From: Eremomyces bilateralis CBS 781.70 | Taxonomy: Eukaryota > Ascomycota > Dothideomycetes > Eremomycetales > Eremomycetaceae | Assembly (NCBI RefSeq): GCF_010015585.1 | Contig: NW_022985086.1 | Coordinates: forward strand, 334,773-398,772 | Direction: 5' to 3' | Length of the DNA stretch: 64,000 nt | Shown here: piece after piece, positions 36,058 to 47,549 of the stretch | Numbering within the stretch: the first letter of the stretch is position 1 | Layout: each line of letters starts with the position of its first letter | Notes under the pieces: generated by a model | Told to the model about the DNA's origin: nothing | Databases searched by the model: none | Seen by the model: the letters and a program-made list of their open reading frames with translations, nothing else | Made by a program: the position numbers and the translations under genes

Positions 36058-37322
36058 ATGGCACCCTCAGTAATTGTGGCACCCGCAGTGACGGAACAGG
36101 ATGTTCCAATCGTTACCAAAGGCAGAGCGCAGCCGTTGGTATCGTCAGGCCTCCTTGATCAATTCGAGCAATTCGATGTAACCCCAGTCATCGGCACGGA
36201 GTTCTCAAGTGCCAAACTGGTCGAGTGGATTAATGCTCCAAATGCAGATGAACTCTTGAAGGAGTTGGCCATCAAAAGAAAGCACCCTATACCAATACAG
36301 GCGTGCTCTAGACTAACGGACTCGCAGTCTCCCAGCGCGGTGTCGTTTTCTTCCGTGCCCAAGACGACCTTACGAACGATATTCAGAAGGCATTGGTTCA
36401 GCGACTCGGCGAACTGACGGGAAAGCCAAAAACTTCGGGCCTACACATTCACCCGATCTTAAACTCTAGCCGGGAGCTTGGAGGATCCGATCCGGAGATC
36501 AGCGCAATCAACTCTGTCCAGCGCAAGAAGCTTTACGGCACCGCTGCAGGTGAAGAACCTACTGCAAAGCCGCAGAGCGCTGCACGGTGGCACTCGGATA
36601 TCGCGTTCGAGCCAGTCCCCGCTGATTATTCCTCACTTCGACTTATTAACCTACCCAGGACAGGAGGAGGTAGGTAGAACCAAGATCATCGCTAGTGGCG
36701 CTAACAGACATTATTAGACACCCTCTGGGCATCCGGATACGAGCTCTACGACCGTATCAGCGAACCATACCAGAAGTTCCTTGAGGGTCTCACGGGAACC
36801 TTCGCTCAGCCGGGATTTAGCGCCACTGCAGCTCGCGGTAACTTCGAGCTCTATGAGAAGCCCCGCGGTGCACCCGAAAACGTTGGTAGCGCGATGAAAG
36901 CAGTGCATCCCGTTGTGAGGACCAACCCTGTGACCGGTTGGAAGAGCCTTTTTCCCGTTGGTGGCCATATCCAGTATATCAATGGCGTAACGGAAGAAGA
37001 GTCCGAGGCTCTCCTGAGCTGGTTCTTAGACTTGGTATACAAGAACCACGACCTGCAGCTCCGCTTCAAATGGAAGAACTCGAACGATATCGGTAAGCAT
37101 CCCTTCGTCCCAGAGGAGTTAAGGCTCAGAGCTGACATATGACTAGCAATCTGGGACAACAGAAGCACCTTTCACAGAGCAACCTACGACCATGACGGTC
37201 AGGGTGAGCGCTTGGGTAACCGAGCGGTAGGATTGGGTGAGCGACCGTACTTTGACCCCAATAGCAAGTCACGCAGGGAAGCTCTGCGCGAGCATGCTCC
37301 TGGTGAGAAGATTGTGGTATGA
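36058..37322 (+). CDS. TauD/TfdA-family alpha-ketoglutarate-dependent sulfonate dioxygenase (first intron has a GA donor)
   Basis: The best model is exons 36058-36277, 36328-36669, 36718-37092 and 37147-37322, giving 370 residues. The protein is an Fe(II)/2-oxoglutarate dioxygenase of the TauD/Jlp1 type, which releases sulfite from taurine or other sulfonates for sulfur nutrition. Seen: the metal-binding HxD in ARWHSDIAFE, the distal His in STFHRATYD, the family blocks SGLHIHPILNS, GGDTLWASGYELYDR, HPVVRTNPVTGWKSLFPVG and NRAVGLGERPYF. Introns 2 and 3 are canonical. Intron 1 (36278-36327) has a good branch site (GACTAAC) and acceptor (CGCAG), but its donor reads GAAAGC where GTAAGC is expected. 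Unspliced, translation ends after 119 residues. The gene is either newly broken at a splice site or uses a rare GA-AG intron. Confidence 0.8.
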
Positions 37323-37650
37323 TTGAGTCCGTGAAAATCTCCGGAGCTCATTCGCGGCTTTACAGTCCGCAGCCACCTATTCATGTTAAACCAATTAGGA
37401 AGCCAAATAGAACTTATGATGAATGAAGTAATAGCTTCTGAACTATGTCCCGTGCGTGATTGAAAAGACTAGAATAGCGACCCTGTGCAGACATTGAGGT
37501 TTGGTGGTTCACGAATGCGGATAGCCCATCGGAGTATTTCAAGGTCCATTAAAGAAAAGTGTGAGGAGCCATTCAAGACGGGTTTTGGCAGGAAAAGAAT
37601 GAGGATAAGAGAGAGAGATTCATACGCCTATCAGGCCTCGAATCAATTGA

Positions 37651-37675
37651 TTGAGTTGAGTTGAGTTGAGTTGAG
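37651..37675. repeat. Microsatellite (TTGAG)5
   Basis: Five perfect tandem copies of ttgag, preceded by a related attga-ttga start and followed by ttact. Confidence 0.9.
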
Positions 37676-38105
37676 TTACTCCATAGTCATATACCTCTAA
37701 AGGCCACAAGGCCTATGAGGAAAACACCCTATAATTGTCGCATTTCGCAGGGGTGATGATTAAACACGTCCACCGCTTAAGCTCAGTTACTGCAGAGTCA
37801 CAACGCAAGTTGGTATTGACGATTTCCATTGTCTCTCCAAAAAGGAGATCTGGCTAGAAAACAGTTGAAGATAACTAAATACATGGGAAAAGACTAAGCA
37901 GTCCGAAATAGGCTTAGCCTAGGGGTAATGGGCAGTGAAAAGAAAGTTAGGGCAGTAGAAACCAACAGGGGCATCTTGGGACAATAATCCTCCGAAAATC
38001 GGGTGGGAATATCTCACCAGCCTTATTTCTATTTACTAGAGGTGTTTTTAAGAGCACCCACCGAGTTTAAATACTTCTAGATTATCCACAACATTTCCCA
38101 AACAT

Positions 38106-38360
38106 TGTTACGGTCCCAGGCCTGTGGCCTGCGACTGATGTATGTGTGGCTGAAGCTAGGTGTGGCGAGAGGATTATCAGGAGGTAGTCATGTGTTGATA
38201 GATGTGTTAACGAAGTATTAGAGGGGAGGTATATGCGAGAGAGATTTGTCTCTTGCACAACAGAGAGAGAGAGAGAGAGAGATTTCCTCTTCTTCCCCTC
38301 TTCTTTAGTTTAGCTTGAATGAAATCAGTATTTGCAGACCTTGCAGACTAAACTATATCA
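38106..38360. mobile_element. Solo LTR, family A, copy 1 (255 bp, TSD AACAT)
   Basis: Begins TGTTACGGTCCCAGGCCTG and ends AACTATATCA. It is flanked by a perfect direct repeat AACAT at 38101-38105 and 38361-38365. It aligns over its whole length with the copy at 40187-40438 (gtcccaggcctgtggcctg, ggattatca, gattt-cttc, tagttta). It includes a (GA)n run at about 38262-38282 absent from the other copy. No internal retroelement coding sequence adjoins it. Confidence 0.85.
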
Positions 38361-39285
38361 AACATCTCTCTTTCTTACCACGTCGGTCACGCTATCAATT
38401 GAAAATTGCAGTATTCTACTCCCAAACCCTCAATCAAAGATAGAGTAAAATCAAATAGATCGTGTACCGTGCCCATACTGACTGAAGTTCGGGCTTTTTT
38501 CAACCCTTTCCCGCATCAACAACATCCACTGTACACGTATCAACCGTTCATCCACCGAACTCTCTACCTCGTCATCAGCGAGTCTCTGCTTGAACATATT
38601 GGGAGCACCAATCCAGACTAACACTTCTCTAGCCAATATGTACTAGTAGGAGATTCGCTACTCTTCCCGTGGCTGCACAGGTCGGGAGGAATTCCGACAG
38701 TGTCAGGAGAGGCAGGGCACCAACGTCCCCTGTCACCTCCTCACTCATATCCAACTTCCCAACTCAACCCACATGTGTCTCACCCACATGGTGAAGCCTG
38801 GGCCTGACTCCATGAAACCTGCTCCATAAACGATGGATTCTCGATACGACCCTACCTACGTGATAGATGGGGGCAGGTGTAGCGGATTGGGTCGGCACAA
38901 CTACTATCCGCAGATCGTATCCGCATAACAACATCCTTAACGGATGATAGATAGAAGAATCAATGATCACTTATACCAAAACATATTCGTGTATGCCGTG
39001 CATAGCCCGTGATTCCATCATAGAGAATGCTCCGCGCATGTAAAGCACCGATTATGTGAGGGTCATCTCAGCAGGAGGAAGGGAACAGTGGATGAACATA
39101 AACGGGAAGAGGAACGGGAACAGGAACGGCATTGCTACAATGAACTCGCACGACATTTGTTTTAATCCCTTTCAAGCTCCTCCTCAAAGGAAAAATTGCT
39201 TGCTTTGAATGTTTCCAGTTTATCACACATAGCGATCGCACAAGTTCATTTCTTTTCTGAATAATTTAGCGTGATAACCAAGGAC

Positions 39286-39426
39286 TGTGGCACGCTAACC
39301 ACTGTCCTATCCATAAAAGGATACCAACATGACTAAACAAAAGTTGGTAGTTATTGATTGTAGCAATTCAGTATATAAGGGTCCTCTGCCTGGGTAGTTC
39401 ACAAGTGCCGCAGCCAACTCATGACA
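39286..39426. mobile_element. Solo LTR, family B, copy 2 (141 bp, TSD AGGAC)
   Basis: Begins TGTGGCACGCTAACC and ends CTCATGACA. It is flanked by a perfect direct repeat AGGAC at 39281-39285 and 39427-39431. The TATA box (TATATAA) is at 39372-39378. It is clearly homologous to copy 1 at 35424, in the same orientation, with one insertion of about 8 bases and scattered substitutions. Confidence 0.85.
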
Positions 39427-40186
39427 AGGACCATCAAATGAGGTGGTCATGGATTACAGGCTAAAGCCCAGAGGCTAGCTATGACTTAACTAAAACCCCC
39501 CTTTTTCCTCCCCTGAGCTTGCTATGTGTAACGGTGATGGATATGCCGATTGCCACAAAGCGACTAAGTAATAATGAAAATTTTGGTTTGAGCAAGTCTT
39601 GCAAACTTAGAGAAGAGAAGGGAAAGTTTAATTTACAAATGTAAGGATAACGTTGGCGTATGGCGTTGTGTAGCCCACTGACATGACTGACCAACATGAT
39701 CAAGTACCTTCGTGAAACACTCCTCTAAATCCCCCATGCCTTCAGGCTCCATATTAGAAAGCCACCCTTGGAGCATCTTCGCATGTTTTCAAGTCGTCTT
39801 CAATTGACATTGTCGCGAACCTCCACGCCCTACCATCCCTAGGATTTTTGCAATAGCAGTACACGCTCTAGTCCCGCCTCCCTCGATGTTTGGTTCAACT
39901 ACGTGGCTTGAACAATTACTATAAATCAAAACGGATCCCCTCATTGGTGGTCATGAGCTTTTCCTATATCAGCCGGCCGCTTGACGGTTATGGTGGAACC
40001 GGCTTGTTTCGCTGCTGCCACCCTTGCATAATATTCATCATTCTTCCGCTTCTGCATGACCTTCACGCTCTTCCGCATAGACTTTGCTGGTCCGTATAAT
40101 TAGATTGCAGCTCTATGTGCCGCACAATAGTTGATCAGGTCGCATATGGGTGCGTTTGGATCGAAGAATGTGTATTTTCCAGGTAC

Positions 40187-40438
40187 TGTTATGGTCCCAG
40201 GCCTGTGGCCTGGACTCTTGAATATGGCTGACGCCACAGGGATGTGGCTAGTGGATGGCATAGAGGATTATCAAGGAGATAGTTATGTGGGAGCTGTGTT
40301 AAGGAGCTGTGTTAGGATAGCAGAGAGAAGAGTTGATATCTCGCGTACAGAGGCGCTGGGAGATTTCTTCCTTCTTTCTCTTCAGTTTAGATTAACGAAA
40401 CTTGGTAATCGCAGATCCTGCGCATCCAGACCGTGTCA
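40187..40438. mobile_element. Solo LTR, family A, copy 2 (252 bp, TSD GGTAC)
   Basis: Begins TGTTATGGTCCCAGGCCTG and ends CAGACCGTGTCA. It is flanked by a perfect direct repeat GGTAC at 40182-40186 and 40439-40443. Same orientation as copy 1, and similar in length and sequence throughout. Confidence 0.87.
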
Positions 40439-40619
40439 GGTACAGCTTTCATACGAGGCAGGGTATCGACAATTTTCTGAGTGAGTCTGAACGTCCACGT
40501 TGCATGCTTGGGCTGCAACGGTAGGAATCGCTCTCCGCTCGTAAAGCAAACGTAGCACACCCATCTTCAAGTAAGGAGATAGAGGTAGCTACCAAACTCC
40601 TCGCAACGTTCACGCACAG

Positions 40620-40960
40620 CCCTGCATAGTCTCTCATAGAGGATATTGCAGGCAATCCATTTGCCAGTTCTGATGCTGAGGATACCGCGAAGTACTTTCC
40701 CTGCATGTCTGGTGATGGCATTGTGTCGAGGGAGGGAGTCAACTACTTCAGTGGCCCGGGTGTTGACCCGTCGAAAGTCCGTTAGAGTGTGCGGGTCAAG
40801 TTCACCGAGAACCTCAGCAAGTCGGTCAGCAGGAAGGACATCAAGAGTGCCGAGATTCGTTGTGAGTGGTGCCTTGAGAACGCGGCTTTTGGGCTGGGAT
40901 AGGACGGCGACATCGGTATGTGATTGGACAGCGTGTAATAGCTGAAACGCATCTCAGAGT
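40620..40960 (+). pseudogene. Unidentified coding relic with in-frame stops
   Basis: One + strand frame reads AEDTAKYFPCMSGDGIVSRE, GVNYFSGPGVDPSKVR-stop, SVRVKFTENLSKSVSRKDIK, SAEIRCEWCLENAAFGLG-stop, DGDI. It is broken by stop codons but otherwise protein-like. I do not recognise the source. It lies just after a solo LTR, in the relic-rich region. Confidence 0.35.
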
Positions 40961-41472
40961 GGGTCTAGTCATCTTGACTATACTGTAAGGTGTTCTGTAA
41001 GATGTTGGAAGGGGGTTCATGGTGTTGTAGGGCTAGTCAGCCCTAAGAGATGACATTGGAGCCATTGAAGAAGTGCGAATGAAGAGTGGTTGTGTTTTGA
41101 TATCGAGGTTGATGTAGCGAGGTGATGTATATAATAACATCCACGCGCGAGAGTGGACAAAACAAGCGAGAGATCACATGCATTATCAATTGGATGCAAT
41201 TAGATATAGTAGTGTGTTAAAAGAGATATAATCCACAAGGACTCACATGCTCATATGAAAGGCAAAGCAAAGTGGAAATGCTCAAACCTAGGCGCCCTTG
41301 ACCTTTTAAACCCGTTGACATGCCCAGTGTTGATACAGACCCGTACACAAACGTCCCGTCCATCTTGTGCCCAAGCGGTTTTTTCCAGACCACCTGTAGA
41401 GTCATCTCCTGTAGCATCATCTTCTTCCCCAAGCAATCATGCATACCCAACCACAAACTGCCGAAAGCCACA

Positions 41473-43864
41473 CTAATCCGTGATGCGCCAGGATTGGAAC
41501 CACTTCAGATGCTTCCACTGCGCACTATCTCCCTCCATCCCAAAGCAAATCGCCCTAAACAGATAGAACAACCCGACCACCGCGACGTACAGTGGGAAAT
41601 ACACCACCCACTGCCACTTGGCCAGCCGCCACGTCGCCCAATCGACGCAGAACCCGGCGGTAAGGATCGCAAACCAGAGCGCGGGGTAGTAGTGATGGAC
41701 GTAGGTGACGCGGCCCATGATCATGAAGGGGAGGTAGTGGAGGAACCAGCCGATGACCGGGTAGAGGCCGGCGTAGTGGATGTGGTCCATTTCGCGCTGG
41801 GAGAGCTCTTTGTAGCCGCGCTGCCAGCGGATGACGTACCAAGCGACGAGGAGGCCGAAGATGCCGAGACTAGCAGTGCTGCCCCAGTAGACGAGCGGGT
41901 TGCCGAGGAGGAAGTATTTGACGACTAGGAACAGGATTAGAGGAGCGAAAAAGAAAAGAATGAAGGGAGGGGCTTACTATGACTATCCCAACCACACATC
42001 CGGAGACCAACTCCGAGGATCGGCCATTTCCAGAACATTGACGCAAGATCATCTTGCTTGTCTGGATCGGGGACCAGCGCGTTGTTCGACGTCATCATCG
42101 CCACGTTCAAATGGACAAAGTCGCGGAAGAACGGAGACTTATATGACCCCGGATCGCCCGCCGGCAACCTCTCGTTGACGTGCGACTCAATATTCCAGTG
42201 CGTGAACACATCTCGGGGCTTATTCTCCTTCACACAGGTAGTTTCGATTTGCTTGAAACCCCACTGCGGCAGGTTGACATTGCCTGCGCGGAGATAGCAG
42301 CCCAGGTCGACATGCTTCAGACGGAACGCGGTGGTGAGCGTCCGGATCTTGGTGTAGTCCCTCGACGACGCATCATCGACGACTTCGATTTTCCAGTGAT
42401 CCTTGGTGTCACCGATAGTGGTGTTGCCGTAGCACGAGACTTCCCAATCGGCCTTCGTAACGGGCGCAGCAACGGTATGCGAGTGCAGGTTACGGCCTGT
42501 CTGCGCGTGGATCAGGCGGATGATGTCGTTGTTGCCGATGAACTTGATCTCGGCTTCCTGGTCGTATTCGGGTTCGTGGCGGTTGGGGTAGAAGAACCAG
42601 TCATTGTTGGCGTCCTTGTGGTGGTAGCAGGTGACCTGCTGCTGGGAAGAGCCCTCAGGATAAGTCTGGACATGAGAATGGAGGAGACCACCACCGTAGC
42701 CCATATTCTTGAGCGTGGCGCGAGAACCGATGGCGACTTCGAGCGGGCTATCTTTTCCGACTTCGGTGCCCCGGAGGTTGGCTTGGAAGAGGGAGCTCAT
42801 TTGAGCATCGCCCGGCCCGCTGTTCTCAAGGACGAGGAAGTGGATGTAAAAGGAGAACATGTAGACCATCGTGGGGATGAGGATCAGGCCGAAAACCCGG
42901 AACCCAAGATGCGCCGCGAACTCGACTTTGGGCATCTTGGTATCCCCGAACTTGTTCCATAGGTCCTCGATGGTATATAGGCCAACCAACGCGGTGCAGA
43001 AAAACCCAACCCATTTCACACTGCAGACACAGCCGATCGACACGCCGGTCAGCATCAACCACAGGCCCCACTCCGGGCTGAACGGGTCACGCCGATATTG
43101 ATGGAACTTCGCCCAGCACAGGACCGTCGTGAACGTGAAGAACAGCAGCATCGAGTCCAGTAAGATAAACCTGCTGATCGTCGTGTACGAGTTCTCACAT
43201 AGAACTGCCAGCGTGACGAGCCAGACGGTTGCGCGTCGGAAGTTCAGCGCCTTGGCAGTGTAATAGGCGAGAGGAACGCAGAGGGCTCCGAACGTGGCGT
43301 TGAAGAGTCGCATGAACGTGTAGTTGACTTCTTCGGGGTACGTCTCGCCGGATTTGAATTCGAAGGAACCGTTGTAGCCGGCCATGTAGCCAGAGAGACC
43401 AACAAGCATCTTGCCAAGCGGGGGATGTACGTCGAAGTAGAATTCGCGTTTGAGGTAATGTGAGCCGAACTTCCCGAAACTAGAAGGAGAGCCATATCGT
43501 CAGTCTCATTGTTATATAGAATTGATATCCGGGGACAACGTACTGTGCCTCGTCCCACGTCACGATGGGTGAAAGACCAATCTTCCACATCCGCGTAAAG
43601 AACGCAAAACCGGTGAATATCAGCGGAGCAATCAGGAACTCCCACTCATCGAGGAACCGTAGGATGCTAAAGCCCTGTGTAATTCCATTAGCGTCCGCGA
43701 TCTCATATCTCCAGATGGTGCCATACCTGCTGTTTCGATTTCTCCTCCTCCTTACGGTCTACCACCGCGGTGGCATGCTGTGACGCACCTCCCACCTGTC
43801 GTCTCCGCAACTCATTATCTGCGCCAGCCGCGCCGCTCGTGTAAGCTTGCGAGCTCGACGCCAT
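41473..43864 (-). CDS. pmt2: Dolichyl-phosphate-mannose protein O-mannosyltransferase, Pmt2 type
   Basis: The exons are 43864-43727, 43674-43544, 43479-41978 and 41924-41473, giving 740 residues. It is an integral ER membrane enzyme that transfers mannose from Dol-P-Man to Ser/Thr of secretory proteins. Seen: a short cytosolic N-terminus (MASSSQAYTSG...), the catalytic loop-1 DE motif TWDEAHFGKFGSHYLKREF followed by DVHPPLGKM, multiple membrane spans, a lumenal MIR domain (residues about 330-530, with LLHSHVQTYPEGSSQQQVTC, IRLIHAQTGRNLHSH, FRLKHVDLGCYL), and a C-terminal membrane bundle ending WFQSWRITD. The HFLVLENSGPGDAQMSSLFQ segment matches Pmt2 better than Pmt1 or Pmt4. All three introns (52, 64 and 53 nt) are GT-AG, and each restores a conserved motif. 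It probably works as a heterodimer with a Pmt1-type partner elsewhere. Confidence 0.93.
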
Positions 43865-44691
43865 CGTCGAAGGGCGAACTTGAAAGTCTGCCGGGATGAT
43901 CTAAGAAAATCGGATTGAAGGAAGAAGTCGAAGCCCGGTTGCTGCTCAACGCAGCATGGGGAAAGAGAAGGGGAGAATAGATGAATTAGAGAGCGTGACG
44001 AAGGAAATCGAAAAGGTGAAGGTCGAATAGAAGGAAGAAGGGTCCGAACCTCGAAGTAATGACCCCTTGGATGCTGGTACAACGGTACAGGAGAAGGCTA
44101 GGGAACCGAAGCTGATGCCGTACTGCTGAAATTTGTTACGGGGGTTTGGTTTCCAGTGAGCTGACGGCAATATTGGTGTTACAAATGTGTTGCAATGGGC
44201 TTAGTGTGTAACGTTTCAACAGGTCAGAGCGTATGGAAGCAAACACCTCTATTAGACGGTGTCAGCAATACGAGCCGCTAATCCAATTTTAGAATTGCTG
44301 GAAGAAGCCAAAGTGTCTTCTTGATGTCGTGATATTACCGTAATCAAAGCGGTCCAGCAGAGTGTTATTCTTAAGCAACGATGATTTAAATTCCATCAAC
44401 CAGGTATGATAAATATAATTGCCAGATCTATTCGTCCCTACTGTGAAGGAATGTATTAGTAGATCTACGCTGGGTACAGACTTCCCAACCCCCGAAGCGT
44501 ACTATATACAAGACAAGAACCACGATCAGATCCACTTCCTAAGTTCGTCTATGAAATCCACTCTAAATATCGAGCCTATGCGCTCACGCAGCTCTACAAA
44601 TCCAAAATCATAAAAGGTGAGCCACCGTAGGGCTATTTAACAAGAAATATTGCATCAAGATAATGTCTCAAACAGCCTTCCTTTTCCTCCT
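43865..44691. other. Promoter side of the mannosyltransferase gene; no gene seen
   Basis: It contains the leader of the minus-strand mannosyltransferase (CT-rich on that strand) and AT-rich spacer. No supported coding sequence. Confidence 0.5.
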
Positions 44692-47395
44692 CTAATCTCT
44701 ACTCCCGCCTCCCCCTCCGCCATCCTCCTCATCGCCATCATCCTGCTTCACCTTACTGTACTTCCCACTCCCTGAATCCCCCTCCCCACTCCCCTTCGCC
44801 CTCTTCACAATGCTACTAATCCAGCCTCCCACCCCCTCCTGCTCCACGCTGCCCGCCTGCGGCTTCCCCCGGCCGCCCTCAACGTCCACCGGCGGATCGA
44901 TGTTCAGCCCGGGGATCGCGTTGTCGGCGGAGAAAGCCGCGGGGCCGCGGCGCAGGTCGATGCTCGGCACGGGCGAGCGGTTGCCGGAGAAGAGGGATTC
45001 GGCTTCGGCGATGGTTTCGGGGGTCGGCATGACGGAGGTGGCGTCGCCAAAGAGGACGTTCATGTCCTCGAGGCGGATGTTGGCGGTTTCGGGGTAGATG
45101 AACCAGACTGAGATAGATGTTAGCCACACTAGTACTCTCAAAGGCGGCCCGAAAATCGACGGAGCGAGGGAAGACTTACCAATGACGAAACTGAGAGCGC
45201 AGAAAAATGCATGCACAAGATAAAGCCGCCACTGGATCAGCTCCTGCAATACCGGCGTCATCATGCCCACCAACCAATTGAACGCCCAATTTGTTGCCGT
45301 GCTCAGACTCGCGCCCTTGGCTCGGATGCTGAGCGGCAGGATCTCCGGGGGGTACAACCACGGGATCGGGCCCCAGGACGCGCCGAACGCGGCGTTATAG
45401 ATCATGACGAAGACGACGACCAGACTGGCCGTGTTATCGATGTCGATGAAGATGAAGTAAGAGACCGCGGAGAGCGAGAGCATCATCGCGACGGCGCCGG
45501 TGAGGAGAATGGGTCGTCGTCCGTACTTGTCGACGATGTACCATGGAGGGATTGTGGAGAGGAGGTATGTTATGCCGTTGATACCGGTCATGAGAATCGC
45601 ATCACGGCCCTGCCAGCCGGCCTGCTCGAAGACGAGAGGGGCGTAGTAGGAAATGACGTTGATGCCGTTCAGTTGGGCGAGGGCTTGTGCGGACATGGCG
45701 ATGAACACGCGCTTGTAGTACCGCTTGAACATGTCACCGTAGGAGCGCTCGCCTTCCTGGCGCTCCATGAGAACGTTCATCTTGATTTCACGGTAGTTTT
45801 CGCGGGCTTTCGGGTTGTGGATGTCACCCTTGCCGTAGAGGTTGGCGATGACGACAATGCCTTCTTCGTCATGGTCGTTGTCGAGAAGCCAGCTAGAGTG
45901 GGTTGTTAGTGGCAAGAGTTAAAGGAAGCAAACATACGGTAGCAAGGACTATGCCAGAAAGGAACAAAGGAGCTACTCACCGAGGCGACTCGAGAATTAG
46001 AAAACTCCCCAACCCAAGCAACGTGCCCAGGAAGACCTGCATGAACAACGGTATCCGCCATGACAAATCGCTATGAATGAAGCTGCAAAAGTAATCCACC
46101 CAGACACTTGCACAATACCCCGTGATGTTCCCGGTGAACTCGATGCACGCCAGCTTCCCTCGATTATGCGGCGGCGAGATCTCGGATTGGTAGATGGGAA
46201 CGATGGTGCTCAGCATGCCGACGCCGAACCCGGCAAGGATCCGGCCGACCATCATCATCGGCATGCCGTTGGCGAACGCCTGGAGTGCGCCGCCAACCAC
46301 GAAGACGATGGAGCCGTAGAGGATGGTTTTTCGGCGGCCGATGATGTCGCCGACACGGCCGACCATGAGAGAGGAGATGAAGGCGCCAACTTCAAGGATG
46401 GCGACCATGGTGCCGATTTCGGCTCGCGAGGGTTGGTTGAAGTAGTCTTTGAAATATCCGCCGCTGCATAACGGTCAGTATAGCATAAATGAAAGGGGGG
46501 TGGAAGACAATCATACGTGATAATGCCCGACATAACGCCCTGATCATATCCGAATAAAAACACACCCAATGATACAAAGACGCTCGTAAAATAACTGCAA
46601 TTGGCATAGCCGTCAGCATCTCTTCATTCCCAAACCCATCCTAGGTGTGTTGTCAATCAATCCTTACATCAACTTCTTCCCATGCAGCCCATGGAGCCTC
46701 GACGGCCCATCTCTCGGCGACATGATGGCAGCGAGCAACCGCTCTCCCCGGGAGATCTTCCTCGGCGGCGGGCTTGGGATCGGGATATCCTCCTTCCTAA
46801 CGACTCCACGACGGCCTCGTCCGCTCTGTTTCTCGTCCTTTTCGTTGTCCAGGTACCGCACGCGCTTGTGAGCCTTCCCTCGGGACTTTCCGCTCGACGG
46901 ATCGAGTTCGTCCAGCTGGTGTGCAAGGCGGACGGTCAGCGGGTCTTCTTCGGCGGCGAGCTGGTCGACGAGGTCGCCGGTGTCGCTCCAGAAAGAGAAG
47001 TCGGAGCCGGAGAAGGAGTCGCAGCTGGGAGGGGATTGGTATTCGTTCGCGGGGGATGGATCGTAGGTGCTATTATGAGGATGACGGTCCGCCTTCTCGT
47101 TCGAACGGTCGATCAATGTAGTGTGGGAGTAAGATAGCGGATCGTGTTCGTTGTCATCGGATTCAAGAAACGGATCCTCGTCGTCGTCCGGGTCGTACGC
47201 GTGACGTCGGGGGGGATGACCGTTACTACTGCCCGGAGCGGCGGACGATAGTGTGTGGAGGGGAATGTTGGCGGGCCTCCTCGACGATGGGGTGGAAGTG
47301 GGAGGAATATTGTCGCCGGGTGGGCTGATATTGAGCCAGCCCTGCTCCCCAAGAAGGTTATAAAGTAGCCGTGGCAGATGATGGGAACCCTTGGG
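44692..47395 (-). CDS. MFS sugar transporter with a long N-terminal extension (5' end unresolved)
   Basis: The exons are ?-46668, 46594-46517, 46463-45981, 45892-45180 and 45107-44692. A sugar porter of 12 spans: LGVFLFGYDQGVMSG (span 1), GRVGDIIGRRKTIL (loop 2-3), LESPRW after span 6 (restored by splicing), QALAQLNGINVISYYAP (span 7), DKYGRRPIL (loop 8-9) and WFIYPETANIRLEDM after span 12. It also has a long acidic/Ser/Gly cytosolic tail. The first in-frame ATG (46723) gives 581 residues. However, the frame stays open upstream for 224 more codons to 47395, with protein-like sequence (GSHHLPRLLYNLLGEQGWLN, DPDDDEDPFLESDD, DLVDQLAAEEDP) and no ATG. A short upstream exon carrying the start is likely, but I could not place it. 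The substrate is probably a hexose or polyol at the plasma membrane. Confidence 0.82.
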
Positions 47396-47549
47396 TTAGA
47401 AGGAGGCCTGAAATGGCGACGGTACGAAGTTGGGGATTAGTGTGCACGAGAGCTGGACAGCGGTAGGGGCTGATGGAGTAGTCCCATGGAAGGGATCGGG
47501 TTTGGTGTCCTGTGACGCTCTCTGGTGCCGATAGTGGATAACTAACCAA

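Noticed and set aside
41001-41220. LTR-like start TGTTGGAAGGGGG with AT-rich body
   Set aside because: No matching 5-bp duplication or second copy found in the window, so boundaries cannot be supported.
42180-42962. 260-codon plus-strand frame opposite the mannosyltransferase
   Set aside because: Antisense shadow of the MIR-domain region, with no independent start context or domain.
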